58,871 nt of DNA from positions 1-58,871 of the forward strand of contig JANQHO010000072.1 of the NCBI GenBank assembly GCA_028277105.1, read 5' to 3'. Source of the stretch: Owenweeksia sp. Lineage in GTDB: Bacteria > Bacteroidota > Bacteroidia > Flavobacteriales > Schleiferiaceae. Made by a program: the position numbers and the translations under genes. Under the pieces are notes generated by a model. It searched no databases. It was given only the letters and a program-made list of their open reading frames with translations, and was not told the DNA's origin. This document shows positions 15,462 through 25,700 of this stretch, one piece after another (position 1 is the stretch's first letter; every line of letters begins with the position of its first letter).

Positions 15462-15788
15462 TTAGGCAGCTCGTTTCAGCTTGAGCTTGAGCTGCAATAA
15501 CTTGATCAATCGCAGGCGTTCCTGCTCCCGCATTCTCAGTTCTTCCTCGTCATCTTCTGGCGGTTTTAAGGCCAGTTCTATGCCTTCCCTTTTCAGCAAT
15601 TTTTGAAAGAGGTCGGCTGCCTGTTCGGATTCATCGTTCCACTCCGTGAAATCTCCGGTATCTTTCTTCAGCAGTTCAAAGGCTTTTGGAGGGCTGAACT
15701 TCGTGCCGGTCAGTTGGAGTATCTTCTTTTGGTTTTTCACCTTGATCTTACTCAGTATTTTGGGGTCTAAATCTTTCAGTTCTTCCAT
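15462..15788 (-). CDS. Unknown 108-aa charged protein
   Basis: A short helical protein ending in a Leu/Lys/Arg repeat (LRLIKLLQLKLKLKRAA). It has no known motif. Spacing of one base to the upstream gene indicates co-translation. Confidence 0.5.
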   Translation of the reverse strand: MEELKDLDPKILSKIKVKNQKKILQLTGTKFSPPKAFELLKKDTGDFTEWNDESEQAADLFQKLLKREGIELALKPPEDDEEELRMREQERLRLIKLLQLKLKLKRAA

Positions 15789-15789
15789 C

Positions 15790-16131
15790 TCATTTCATTT
15801 TATGATCTACCGCGAAAGTCTGCCGGTAGAGGGTTCTCAAACCCGAAAAGAAGGCATTGGCTTCTTGCTGGTCAGCGTAATAGACCGAACAGTGCTGTGG
15901 GCTGCCATCCGGTTCAAAACACTGGAAGCGAAAGCACTGTACCGGCTTTTCCGGGTAGTCGATATTAATGGCCGTCCAGCGCAGTATCAGCACACCGGGC
16001 CTCAAGGGAGAGGTCATTACCCGGAAGTCCCGGCATTCCTCGGGGCATTCCCGGTTAATGGTTATGGCGCAATCCATGATCTTGTCTCTGACGGTCTTTT
16101 TAAGCGGCATTTCGGGGTATTTTTTTGGCAT
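15790..16131 (-). CDS. Unknown 113-aa Cys-containing protein
   Basis: The product has five Cys and a beta-rich core (PGVLILRWTAINI, VQCFRFQCFEP). No known motif is recognised. It overlaps the end of the VWA-like gene by 32 bases; a start at the internal ATG for MPLKKTV would shorten that overlap. Confidence 0.5.
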   Translation of the reverse strand: MPKKYPEMPLKKTVRDKIMDCAITINRECPEECRDFRVMTSPLRPGVLILRWTAINIDYPEKPVQCFRFQCFEPDGSPQHCSVYYADQQEANAFFSGLRTLYRQTFAVDHKMK

Positions 16132-17116
16132 ATTCTTCTATTATCCGGCTTACTTCCCTGGCGGCTGCTTCCAGGCCGTAGCTGTGCTGAAAAAGCAAGC
16201 CCTGATCTTCGAGTATCTCCTGGTAAAAGGTGACAATGGTGGTAGAACTGCTGCCCAGGCCATAAGGGATATCCCTGCCAAAGTAATTGCTCAAGGCAAC
16301 CAAAGCTTTAAAACCCTGATAGCGGTAGTAGCGGGGGTCACTGCTCATCAGCAGTAATTGATTTATATCGAGTGTGTTTTCAAAGGCTTTGACCCGCACC
16401 ACGCCAATGAAGTCCTGTAGATCAAAACTGGTTTCCATGAGTATGTTAATCTCCAAGGCTATGCCTCTGGCTTCGAGGAAATCTGCCAATTCTGCGCAAG
16501 CCAGACCAATGTACAATAGCTCATCCCCGTTTACCACGGCATTGGCTCCTGCCACCAAATACAGTCTTAAGGAAGGGTAAGCCGTATGGCGGTTCTCAAA
16601 GTGACACCAGACCTCGCGGCTGGTAGTCTGGATGTCTCCCGCTTCCAGCTCTACTTTTAGTTGGGACACCAAAACATTGACCGGGCTGCCAAGCTGGATA
16701 CGGGGATGACGAAACAAACCCATAGCGGCCCGGTCAAAGGAGAAAATTCCCAGGCTCCGGTCGTTATAGGCCATTTTGGGTTTGGGTAAAACGTTTTTGT
16801 CCAGGTAGTTGAGATATTTTTCCAGCTTGCCTTTTAGCTTCGGCCTGAGCTTTTCCAGCAGGGGCATTCCCAAAAAACTGCTGTGCTGTTCCAGGTCGCT
16901 CAGGCTACGGGCTATGGGAGTACCGTACCAATCACTACCTCGCTCAATACGCTCATTAGCCTTGCGAATTACACTTTGCCATTGGGTTTTATTGGCTGAA
17001 CTCAAGCGGCTGAACTCTTTACGGACAAAAGCATCAAAGTCTCCAACGCTATCGAAAAAAAGATAGTGGTAGGTAACACCTTTCCAGGTCTTGCTATGTC
17101 CTTTCAGCCTGCTCAT
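16100..17116 (-). CDS. VWA-like partner of the MoxR ATPase
   Basis: The 338-aa product begins with a helical region (residues 1-110) like that of phage proteins paired with MoxR/CobS ATPases. An alpha/beta domain follows with alternating strands and helices (LRLYLVAGANAVV, GIALEINILMETSF, VRVKAFEN), as in von Willebrand A folds. The expected MIDAS signature (DxSxS) is absent: the first strand reads VAGANAV, so metal-dependent adhesion is probably lost. The ATGA overlap with the MoxR gene supports a functional pair. In known MoxR-VWA pairs the ATPase remodels or inserts metal into partners; the target here is unknown. Confidence 0.55.
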   Translation of the reverse strand: MSRLKGHSKTWKGVTYHYLFFDSVGDFDAFVRKEFSRLSSANKTQWQSVIRKANERIERGSDWYGTPIARSLSDLEQHSSFLGMPLLEKLRPKLKGKLEKYLNYLDKNVLPKPKMAYNDRSLGIFSFDRAAMGLFRHPRIQLGSPVNVLVSQLKVELEAGDIQTTSREVWCHFENRHTAYPSLRLYLVAGANAVVNGDELLYIGLACAELADFLEARGIALEINILMETSFDLQDFIGVVRVKAFENTLDINQLLLMSSDPRYYRYQGFKALVALSNYFGRDIPYGLGSSSTTIVTFYQEILEDQGLLFQHSYGLEAAAREVSRIIEEYAKKIPRNAA

Positions 17117-18066
17117 GCTGCCCTGCGTTTGTATTCTGTCAAAAAATCTCCTTTCATGTCCCGGCCTTTGTAGGAATTATAAAAACTATGAATGTCCACC
17201 CGGTCGCGGATCACTTCGGCCTTGTCCTTATTCATCACCCGGAAATAGCTCTCCAAAGCATCTTTGAGGGTTTTGCCCCCTTCCAGCTTTTCCGGTATTT
17301 GCCCGCTCTCGTCTTGCAAACCCATTTCCCGGTACATTTCCAGCAAATAATTGCGCTGGAAGTTGAGCATGGTGCGCAGGGTCATCAGGTCTTCCGTATA
17401 GGAATCCCCATTGTCTTTGCCTTCGTAGCTCAGTATTTCTTCCCTGATCTTCCAGCAATGTCTGGCCAGGGACGGATATACCAGATATTCTTCCAGGGCG
17501 GTGTTGAAGCCGATCTCGTAAATGGAGCCGCTGAAACGGTCTATCAGGGAAGCGTCTTGTTTGTTGTTGCCTACATATTGGGCACTGTGCCCCTTACCCA
17601 CCGTATTACCGGTAGCAATGCAGCCGAAGTCCGCGTGCTTGACAATGGGTTGATTGAGGCCGTTGAAAATGACCGCTTCCGCTTTGGCGGACTTGGCCAG
17701 GGCATCGTTGAGCAGGCCAGCCGTGTTCGCATCCAGCTTGGGCATTTCGTCCAGGATGAGGATTTTACCGTCCCGCCAGGCTTCGATCAAAGCGCCTTCT
17801 TTGTAGCCCTCAATGGTTTGCCCGCCTTGTATAGCCGTGGGCGATGTCCATTGATTGCAGTTCAGCACCACGTAAGGCAAGGCTTTTTTATCGTTCTCGT
17901 TACGCCCGTGATAGGAGTAAGCGACCTTTTCTCCCAGGGTGGTCTTTCCCGTTCCGGCAGGGCCGACCAGGAAGACATTATTGCCGACCTGCAGATCGTC
18001 CAGTATCTTTACAAAATCGGGTATCTGTTCCACCTCCGGTATGTCCAGCTTAAATGTCCTCTTCAT
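17113..18066 (-). CDS. MoxR/CobS-like AAA+ ATPase
   Basis: The 317-aa product shows Walker A (GPAGTGKT, residues 35-42), Walker B (KILILDEMPKL, about residues 96-106), a sensor-1 region (GCIATGNT), and an arginine-finger-like LIDRFSGS motif. This order is that of the MoxR/CobS branch. It overlaps the helicase gene upstream and the VWA-like gene downstream by four bases each, so the three proteins are made together. This suggests remodelling of a DNA-bound complex. Family is secure; role is not. Confidence 0.85.
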   Translation of the reverse strand: MKRTFKLDIPEVEQIPDFVKILDDLQVGNNVFLVGPAGTGKTTLGEKVAYSYHGRNENDKKALPYVVLNCNQWTSPTAIQGGQTIEGYKEGALIEAWRDGKILILDEMPKLDANTAGLLNDALAKSAKAEAVIFNGLNQPIVKHADFGCIATGNTVGKGHSAQYVGNNKQDASLIDRFSGSIYEIGFNTALEEYLVYPSLARHCWKIREEILSYEGKDNGDSYTEDLMTLRTMLNFQRNYLLEMYREMGLQDESGQIPEKLEGGKTLKDALESYFRVMNKDKAEVIRDRVDIHSFYNSYKGRDMKGDFLTEYKRRAA

Positions 18067-21000
18067 ACCGCTTCTAATTCAATTTGCAGTTGGGCGATCA
18101 CTTCTTGCAGCTCGCTAATGGGGCCAATCGTATCTTCATAAGCGGCCCGCCCCAATGCTGCCACGCCATATTGCCCGAAGATGTATTCGGGATTGCCGTC
18201 CTCGTGGGGATGATTGGTCATAAAATGCCCCAAAGACATGACGGCCTGAGACAAAGGCTGCCTTTTGGCTTCATTTACCTCTTTGAGCAGTTCCTCTTTC
18301 AGTTCGGGATACTGATTGATATAAATCTTCCAGCTTTGATAGGGTTCTTCCACCGCTTTGAAAAGGGGGATCAAGCCATAATTATAGCGTTCCTTATCGG
18401 TCAGGGGACGGCCATAGGTTACTAGCCCGTAAAGGTGTTCACTGCTTGGTTCCTGGTATTCTATAAAGTCGGTAGTGGGATTACTGCCTTGTCCGTAAGG
18501 GCGGGTCAGTTTGTAAGCGTATTCCGCATCATGGGTAGTCTTAGCGTGCCAGTCTTCCGCATTCTCGATCTCCCATTCCTCCAACTCACGGGCTTCTGTC
18601 AGACGCCTCAACCCCAAGCTGTCCAGGCGTTCCAAAAAGGCTTCCAGGTTAGAGAGTTGGAGGGGGGCAGTCATGTCCCCTGCATTCTGTACAAAGTTTG
18701 CCAGTTCGTCTTCACTCTGGCCTTTGGAGCGGTCAATCAGCTCACGCAGCTCGTCATCGGAATAAAGCTTGTAATTGTCTTTCTTGGTGATCAATACCTG
18801 AAAGTCGTTCTGCCCGATCCGTTTGAAACGTATCCGGTTTTGGTGGTCGGAAAGGATGTCGTCCGTTTCCAATGCCCGCAGCTCTTTTAGCGCCCCTGAC
18901 ATAGATGTTAGGGCGGGGATCACGCTCTTTTTTTTCTCTCTTCTTAAAAGAATGCCGTTCTTGATCTCACCCTCTTTGGTATTGTACTTGATCAGTTTGT
19001 TGTGACCGTTGATCATGCGGGATGCTCCTATAATATTCTCTGTGAGGATATGCCGTTCTTCCCGCTTTTGGGAAGCGGTTTTAATCATTTCATTCCATTC
19101 GGAATTGACCATTTTGACCTCATCTTGCTTAATATCCTTGCTGGCTGTGAAGATGTCGTTGATGGCCGACCTCTGCCCATCAGCCAGATTGAATTTCAGT
19201 ATCCTGCGGAAGTCGGCTACGGCAAATTTTAAGCTGATCTTGCTGGGTGCGTAAGGGTTCCCGCCTTTGCTCATCTCCACCCCCAGGTAAATGCCCCAGG
19301 CATCTTCATCAAAATACCCCATAGGGACTTTTACAACGTCCCCCACTTTCCAGTACTGGATGACGCTGAGAATTGTCTTCCGGATGTTTTCCAGCTTCTT
19401 GAGGTTACTCTCCAAATCCCCGATCTTTTGCCGGATAGCTTCTTCTTTGAGTTGGCGCTGGCGGCTGATCTTATCGTTCTTTTTATCACTATCAGCGCTG
19501 CCTTCCGGGGGTAATGCTGCCAGTTCAGAGCTTAAAAGGTCAATGACCTGCTGGCGGTCTTCCCGGTATTGCTCCATCAAAGGAGGATAGTCTTCTTCAA
19601 CCTTTCTGACCTGGGTGTTCAGGAGTTGGGTAGGGCTTTGACCGCCCAGGGTTTTGACTACAATTGCGTCTATCTCATCTTTAGTGAGGGGGCGTTGCAG
19701 ATTGTTGACAATACACTCATCCCGTACCGTGTCCTTACCAAAGGGGGTAACGCCTCCTTTTCCCTGCTGATAGAGGAAACGCTTTTTTACATCTGCATCC
19801 AATTTGAGGAACTCGGTTTCCAGGTCGTAAGTACCTCTCTGCTTTTCCCAATTGATCAGGTCTTCATAGCGTTGCAGCAGTTCATCGTAGAGGGCGTCCT
19901 GTTGGGCCACTGAAAGCAAACCAGCCCTCCCCGTTACCTGACGGATGGCCCCCGCCTTGCTGTCTTTTTGTTCGCGTACCCCCTCTTTAGTGACGTAATA
20001 GGTGGGCCAGCCCATTTTTTGCACCCATGCTTCATTGGCAGCTTCCCCGGCCCATTCAAAGGCTACCTCGTCTCCGTATTTATTCATAAAATCAGGACTG
20101 CGCAGGGTATCGTCATTGGTGTTTTGGGAACCGGTGGTGTTGGCATCCAGGGATTTGAGCTTGCCCTTGAGCATGGTGAGCAAACGTTGTTCGGTAGGGA
20201 TATCGGTAGTGATGTAATGGTATTCGGGTTTGACCACCTGCCCGGTGCGGTTGACGCGTCCCCGCTTCTGCATTTCGGTATTGATATCCAGTTCAAATTG
20301 ATGGATGATCATCGCCCTTTGCCGCTGATCCTTGAAATCTACCGAAGCATGGGCGGAGGAACCCGTACTGCCACTTTGGTTAATTAGCAAAACGTCATAG
20401 TCACCCCGGTTGAACAGGCGGAAGTACTTTTCGGTATCGGTTTTAAAAGACTCAATGATGGGTTCATCGCCTGAAAGGTCGATGCGCTGGTTGCGTCCGG
20501 TCACTTCAGCTACCCGGTAATAGTCCCCTTCATGCCCTCCTATGCCCGATGGTTTTTCAGTGGATTCAATGATCTGGATCAACTGGTCAATGGGAGAAAT
20601 GGAAAGCCCGGTACTTTCATCCCAAATAGCTGCCTCAATCTCCTGATACCTGTGCAGGCCATCGGGTGAAAATTCCTCTAAGGGCAGCTCCCGGTGGCTC
20701 TTGGCATTGTAAATGTCCGTATAATGGTAGCCCAGGACAGAGGCCAAGCCTTTGAGCAGGGTAAGGACAAAATCCATTTGTCCGGGCTGCACTACATCCC
20801 CGCTAACCAGATTGAGGTCTTTCAGGAAAGCACCCATAGTGGATTTGAAAGCAATGACCACTTTCTTGTTTTCGTTCAGCAACCGTATGGCCAAAGCCGC
20901 TACTTCCTCCACTTTTAAGGCGAACAACATCTGGTCAACGATGTTGAAGACACGCGAAAAGTAGGGGGACTGTTTAACCCCCAATTCTTTGGGGGGTTTC

Positions 21001-22286
21001 TTCAATTGTTCCCCTGCTTCCTTGGCCTTGGCATGGAGGGCCACCATTATGGGGGTAGCGTACTCGGCTTCAAAAGCTACGATCTGGTTCATAATCCTGA
21101 TCAGTCGGTCTACCCGGTCGCGGTTGAGGCTGCGCTGGGGTTCCTGGTCGAGATGATGGTAAAAGACTGCTATGCCTTCATTGGAACGCTGCCGCCTGAT
21201 CAACTGGCCAGATACGGCAAGGTCAGAGGCCGCAATCTCCTGTAAGGCTAAACCACCCCTGCGCATGGCACTGACAAAAATATCATTGGTCATATTGGCT
21301 TCCCTGAATGCAGTTTTGGTGGCATAGAGGGGCATTACATCAGGGTACTTGGCAAAGGTGGCACTGAGGAAACAGCAAGCCCTGGCTTTGGGCAAGACGC
21401 TGCGCACCCACTCGCCTATGATGGAATCATAGCCTCCGGCCATATGGCTTTCATCCAGGATGAAAACCACTTTCTTGTTTTTCTTGCTGCCTTCTACTCC
21501 CCGCAATACCAGATTTTTTAACCACTCTCTTTTGTAGTAATGGGCGGCCTGTACCTGGGAATAGGTGCAAAAGATCATGTCGTAACCCTCCGGTAGATAG
21601 TCTACCGGGTCTGCCAGGGTAAGGGTAGGCTCTTGCTCAGGGTCAGGTAGCTTAAGGCGGTTACGCCTGTACAATTTCATTGCCTCACTGCTGGTGGTTT
21701 CTATCTCTCTTTCCATCACCAGTTCCTCGTACTGCTCCTCGCTGCTCAGGGGATTGAAAACTATAACACCTTCGGCATCCTTGATACGGGCGTTGTTGGT
21801 GGTATTGACGATGTAAGGGTGAATATCCGCAAAGCCAATGTTCTTCAGATCGCGGTACATGTCGGTGAAAAGGTCGGGTTTGCGGGTGAAGAAAACAGGC
21901 AGGTAACCGTTCATTACCGCATGACGGATGACAGCAGCGGCCTGTCGGCCCTTTCCGATACCGGTCTGGTCGGCCACGATCATCCCCTGTTTGCGGTCAA
22001 ACTGGCTCAGGTATAATGCCAGTGAATCTACCTGTTCGGCAGCCAGTCCTTTCCACAGCTCCTCTACCGCAGGGTATTTGAGATGATCGCGCACGTAGTT
22101 GTCGACATTGCCGTAATGCTGCACCACCCGGTTGAGGGCTTTTTGCACTTCAAAAGCCATATTGCGGGGTATAAGGGTTTCCAGGCGAAAAGGTGCTTTG
22201 GATTTGGGGTGATAGTCTACCAAAGCACTTTGCTGCTCCGCAATGTGGTCAGCCTGTCCCTGATCTTTGAATTCTTCTGTCGTCAT
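18063..22286 (-). CDS. Strawberry-notch-type SF2 helicase/ATPase (DarB-helicase-like)
   Basis: The 1,407-aa product has helicase motif I as DQTGIGKGR (residues 106-114), motif II as LDESH (about 272-276), and a motif VI region, QKRGRVNRTGQ (about 670). The STGSSAHAS...QRAMIIHQFE block before motif VI is typical of Strawberry-notch-like (SNO) helicases on phages and plasmids. The remaining half is long, helical and unassigned. Phage P1 DarB joins a methyltransferase and such a helicase in one anti-restriction protein. Here the methyltransferase is the neighbouring 2,270-aa protein, so a split DarB-like function is plausible, as is a replication or transcription role. Confidence 0.8.
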   Translation of the reverse strand: MTTEEFKDQGQADHIAEQQSALVDYHPKSKAPFRLETLIPRNMAFEVQKALNRVVQHYGNVDNYVRDHLKYPAVEELWKGLAAEQVDSLALYLSQFDRKQGMIVADQTGIGKGRQAAAVIRHAVMNGYLPVFFTRKPDLFTDMYRDLKNIGFADIHPYIVNTTNNARIKDAEGVIVFNPLSSEEQYEELVMEREIETTSSEAMKLYRRNRLKLPDPEQEPTLTLADPVDYLPEGYDMIFCTYSQVQAAHYYKREWLKNLVLRGVEGSKKNKKVVFILDESHMAGGYDSIIGEWVRSVLPKARACCFLSATFAKYPDVMPLYATKTAFREANMTNDIFVSAMRRGGLALQEIAASDLAVSGQLIRRQRSNEGIAVFYHHLDQEPQRSLNRDRVDRLIRIMNQIVAFEAEYATPIMVALHAKAKEAGEQLKKPPKELGVKQSPYFSRVFNIVDQMLFALKVEEVAALAIRLLNENKKVVIAFKSTMGAFLKDLNLVSGDVVQPGQMDFVLTLLKGLASVLGYHYTDIYNAKSHRELPLEEFSPDGLHRYQEIEAAIWDESTGLSISPIDQLIQIIESTEKPSGIGGHEGDYYRVAEVTGRNQRIDLSGDEPIIESFKTDTEKYFRLFNRGDYDVLLINQSGSTGSSAHASVDFKDQRQRAMIIHQFELDINTEMQKRGRVNRTGQVVKPEYHYITTDIPTEQRLLTMLKGKLKSLDANTTGSQNTNDDTLRSPDFMNKYGDEVAFEWAGEAANEAWVQKMGWPTYYVTKEGVREQKDSKAGAIRQVTGRAGLLSVAQQDALYDELLQRYEDLINWEKQRGTYDLETEFLKLDADVKKRFLYQQGKGGVTPFGKDTVRDECIVNNLQRPLTKDEIDAIVVKTLGGQSPTQLLNTQVRKVEEDYPPLMEQYREDRQQVIDLLSSELAALPPEGSADSDKKNDKISRQRQLKEEAIRQKIGDLESNLKKLENIRKTILSVIQYWKVGDVVKVPMGYFDEDAWGIYLGVEMSKGGNPYAPSKISLKFAVADFRRILKFNLADGQRSAINDIFTASKDIKQDEVKMVNSEWNEMIKTASQKREERHILTENIIGASRMINGHNKLIKYNTKEGEIKNGILLRREKKKSVIPALTSMSGALKELRALETDDILSDHQNRIRFKRIGQNDFQVLITKKDNYKLYSDDELRELIDRSKGQSEDELANFVQNAGDMTAPLQLSNLEAFLERLDSLGLRRLTEARELEEWEIENAEDWHAKTTHDAEYAYKLTRPYGQGSNPTTDFIEYQEPSSEHLYGLVTYGRPLTDKERYNYGLIPLFKAVEEPYQSWKIYINQYPELKEELLKEVNEAKRQPLSQAVMSLGHFMTNHPHEDGNPEYIFGQYGVAALGRAAYEDTIGPISELQEVIAQLQIELEAV

Positions 22287-22288
22287 GC

Positions 22289-22714
22289 TCAGGAGTTTTC
22301 GATAATACCGGATAGGGCTTCGAGATAGGTACGCAGGTCGATCTCGGAAAAAATCTGACGGGCTACTGCTTTGGAGACACCCCCGTACATCTTTGAATCT
22401 TCGGGCAGGTTATCATCTAAGGCTTGCCAGTTATCCCTTAGAAGGTGTAGGGCAAATTGCATCTGATCGGTGTGCAGGATGTAATTGGCGACCTCACTAA
22501 TGGTTTCACCGGAATGATAAGTAACACCCAGGTAATCTTCAATCAGGGCTGTGGGTTTCTCACCCTCCCAAACGGCCTCTTCTACCAAACGGTACAACTG
22601 AATATGGAGCGCAGCCTGGTGATCTTCATAGCGGCTAAAGGGTACAGGGTTATCTACCAGGAACAGCTTTAACTGGCTGTCGTTCTTCATCAGTTGATTA
22701 TTAAAGAATATCAT
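22289..22714 (-). CDS. Unknown 141-aa linker-gene protein
   Basis: A small, helical, Leu-rich acidic protein with no recognised motif. It overlaps the end of the 2,270-aa gene by 14 bases and ends two bases before the helicase gene. Its place between the methyltransferase and the helicase suggests it bridges or regulates them. Confidence 0.6.
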   Translation of the reverse strand: MIFFNNQLMKNDSQLKLFLVDNPVPFSRYEDHQAALHIQLYRLVEEAVWEGEKPTALIEDYLGVTYHSGETISEVANYILHTDQMQFALHLLRDNWQALDDNLPEDSKMYGGVSKAVARQIFSEIDLRTYLEALSGIIENS

Positions 22715-25700
22715 GCTCTAATTCGATTTGGAGTTGTTGAATAAGAATGGGTACAGTGTACTCAGGAGGTTCGAATTGCAAATGGGTCTTGACCCTTTGC
22801 CAGAGTTCTTCAAAGCTGTTCACCATAGTCTCCTGGTAAGGCGCTTCTCCTTGACGGGGAGCCACCCCGGAGGGCTTTGGCTTTCTTCCACTGATCAGGA
22901 TAAGCATGGTCTTGGCTACGGCTCCCTGTTTGTTGTACAGCTTAAAGCTGTTGAGATTGATCACATCATCCACCTGATAGTGGCGGTACAGCCAATTGAA
23001 GAAGGGGCGGTACCTGGCGAAATAGCCTTCTTCGTCAAAGTAGATATGCCCCATAATGATAATGGCCGCCCGGCCTCCATCTTTGAGCGTGTGCAGAGCC
23101 AGCCCGGCCATCAGGTGTTCGAGCCGGATGTACTTGGCCAGGCCGATCTGGTTGTGGAAATACTGACGGATGATATACTCCTTGTCCCAATCGCCTTCTT
23201 CCCATTTGGTAAAGGGGGGATTAGTGACCATGACATCAAAGTATTTTGTCCATTCTTTCGGAAAGGGCTGAGTGGCGTTCAATGAGGTGATGCTGGCAAA
23301 ACCCTGAAATTCGAGGGATTTGAGGCGGCTGGGGTCGATCTCATTTACATAAGTCTTTTTAGGGTCTGCTCCTAACACCAGTAATCCGTTCCCTGCACTC
23401 GGCTCAAAGATGCGGGAGGCACTACTCATTCGGGTGTATTCGGCTATAATGGCCCCGATGGGGCAAGGGGTGGAATACTGTTTGTAGATCTCCTTGCTGG
23501 AATCGGAATAGGCATAGGTGGGTTGTAGCTTATTCCAGAACTGTATCATTTTATCAAGGCGGTCTTCAAAGGGGGTCTTCTCCCGGTAGATCATCTGATA
23601 CCACAGCATCCAGCTCAACTCCACCGCCTCCCACATCAGGCCCATATTGGGTACTTGTAATTCTTCGGCCAGTGTTTCAATCTGCTTTTTGGTGGCCCGT
23701 TTACGCTCGTAATAGAAGTCGTGCATATAAGCCACAACCTTGTCTAAGTACTCCGGGGTATTCTGTACTTGCTGATTATTTTTCTGATAGCCTTGTTTTG
23801 TGCTGCTGTTTTCATTTTGACTAGCAGTAGTCTTTAGAAGATCGGGATATTCTTGCAATACCTTTTGGGGTACTTCTTTGTGATTCCGCAAGGCCCATTC
23901 CAACAATGTTCTATGTCCTAACTTCCAATAGTCAATACCAGAACCGTATTTAGCCTGTTCTTCAGCAGGTACGATCCAACCGGCAGCAGAATGATGGGCT
24001 TTTATCCGTCTGTCAGAATCGAAGAAGTAATCTTGAATCCTTGTTGGATGGGGTGTGCCTTTGGGTGGTGTTAACGAATCATGAGTAGCGTTAAAGTCCC
24101 TTGGGAGTAGAGAGGTTTCAAACTCTATAGATTTGAAAAGGTTTCTCCGCGTGCTTACACTTCCTACAAAATGAAAGATCACATAGAACTCCCGATCATC
24201 ATTTGTTGTTGCAAAGTCGAACAGGGCCTTGCGGAACTCAGGTTCTCGTCCTTTTTCATAGATCTCTTCAAGGGTCAAAGTCCAAGGCTTGAAATTGTCT
24301 TGCAAGCCCAGGTTTTCTTTCGCAGTAGAATCGGCTGGCGCTTCTATAGCATTTGCTACTTTCTCAGTATCCTTTTTGGAGGTATTGAGGCGAAAGACGG
24401 GCATACTTTCTCCAATACCCTGGGTAATCACCATATTGGTGTTTAGGTCATAATACAGATAACCTCTAGGCAATTGGGTACTGTTGCTAATGTTAAAATC
24501 CCTACGAGGACCTAGCATTACAAAATGCGTTTCGAGTTTAGGAGCAAGCCCACTTTCTCCTCTTGGCGTAATTAAGATAGGTTTGGGGTCACCTTCCCAG
24601 GTCATCTCAACTTCCTTAAAACCCAAACGTTGCATGGTGGCTAATGCACCTTGGAGTTGTTTAGCATTCACAACTCCATACTGTGAAGCCCATTTCAATA
24701 CAATTGAATGTGTTACAGCATTTAGAAGCTTGGAGCGTAGAAGGGCCTGCAAAAAACATTGCAGGGACAGCAGGTCAGGTTGTACCACATTTTCAGGAGA
24801 ATTGGGAATGACTTTTTGGTATTCGGGATAGCCTTTCGTGAGGCGGAATTTTTCTACCCGCCCCTCTTCCACCGGGCTTAAACTATGCTCCTCATCTCCT
24901 TCTACTCCAATGTGATCAAAGCATTCCTTACTGATGCAATACAAGCCTTTGGGGGCCGGGCTTACTTCATTCAGAAAAATGAGCCGCTTCCCGTTGGTGG
25001 CTACAATACCGTGTTCATCAAAGAGAACACCCATTTGAGCCACTTGATAAGTATCTGTACCTGTAAAGGCCCCTACAATCCTTTGCAAGCCCTTATCAGC
25101 CGGATCAGCCTGCCAATTGATTTTTACTATTTGCTTGGGCTTTTTGAACTCCTCCGGTATCAAAGACCAAAGATTAACTTGAAGATGAGTGAGAAAATCC
25201 TCCTCATTGATCAAGCGGTTGAAATCCTGGTAGCCTTCTTTGTTCAACAGGGCTTTGATGCCCTTGTATTCCATCCTTTTGAGCAATTCAGGCAGGTACT
25301 CTAAATGGTTGCCTTGCTGAAAATCAAACAGGAAGTGTTGAAGTATTTGGGACGCTTCCTTGATCTTACCTTCCCCATGAAGCAGGCCAAAGTCTGAGAG
25401 GTATTCTTCCGGGCTTTTACCCAAGCTTGTGATCAGGCTTTCGTCCTGAGAAGAATTAGTTATGAGGTTGACCTCTGTTTGGTCTATTTCCTCTGATGTC
25501 TGTATGGCTGGTTTCTCCTTACTTGACTTTTGGCCTTCCAGGTAGTCCTCGATCAATCGCTTGCTTGACAACAAGTCTGCCAGTGTTCCACTGTAGCTTT
25601 CGTATTCCTGTTCCTTACCGGCAAAGGGTTCTTTTGTTTTGGGATTAGTACTTTGCAGCATGAGCCGGGTGTAAGTCCTCATCTCAAAATCCAGTATACC

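Noticed and set aside
17188..18141. Long plus-strand frame opposite the MoxR gene
   Set aside because: It lies fully antisense to a gene with all AAA+ motifs and shows no protein features.
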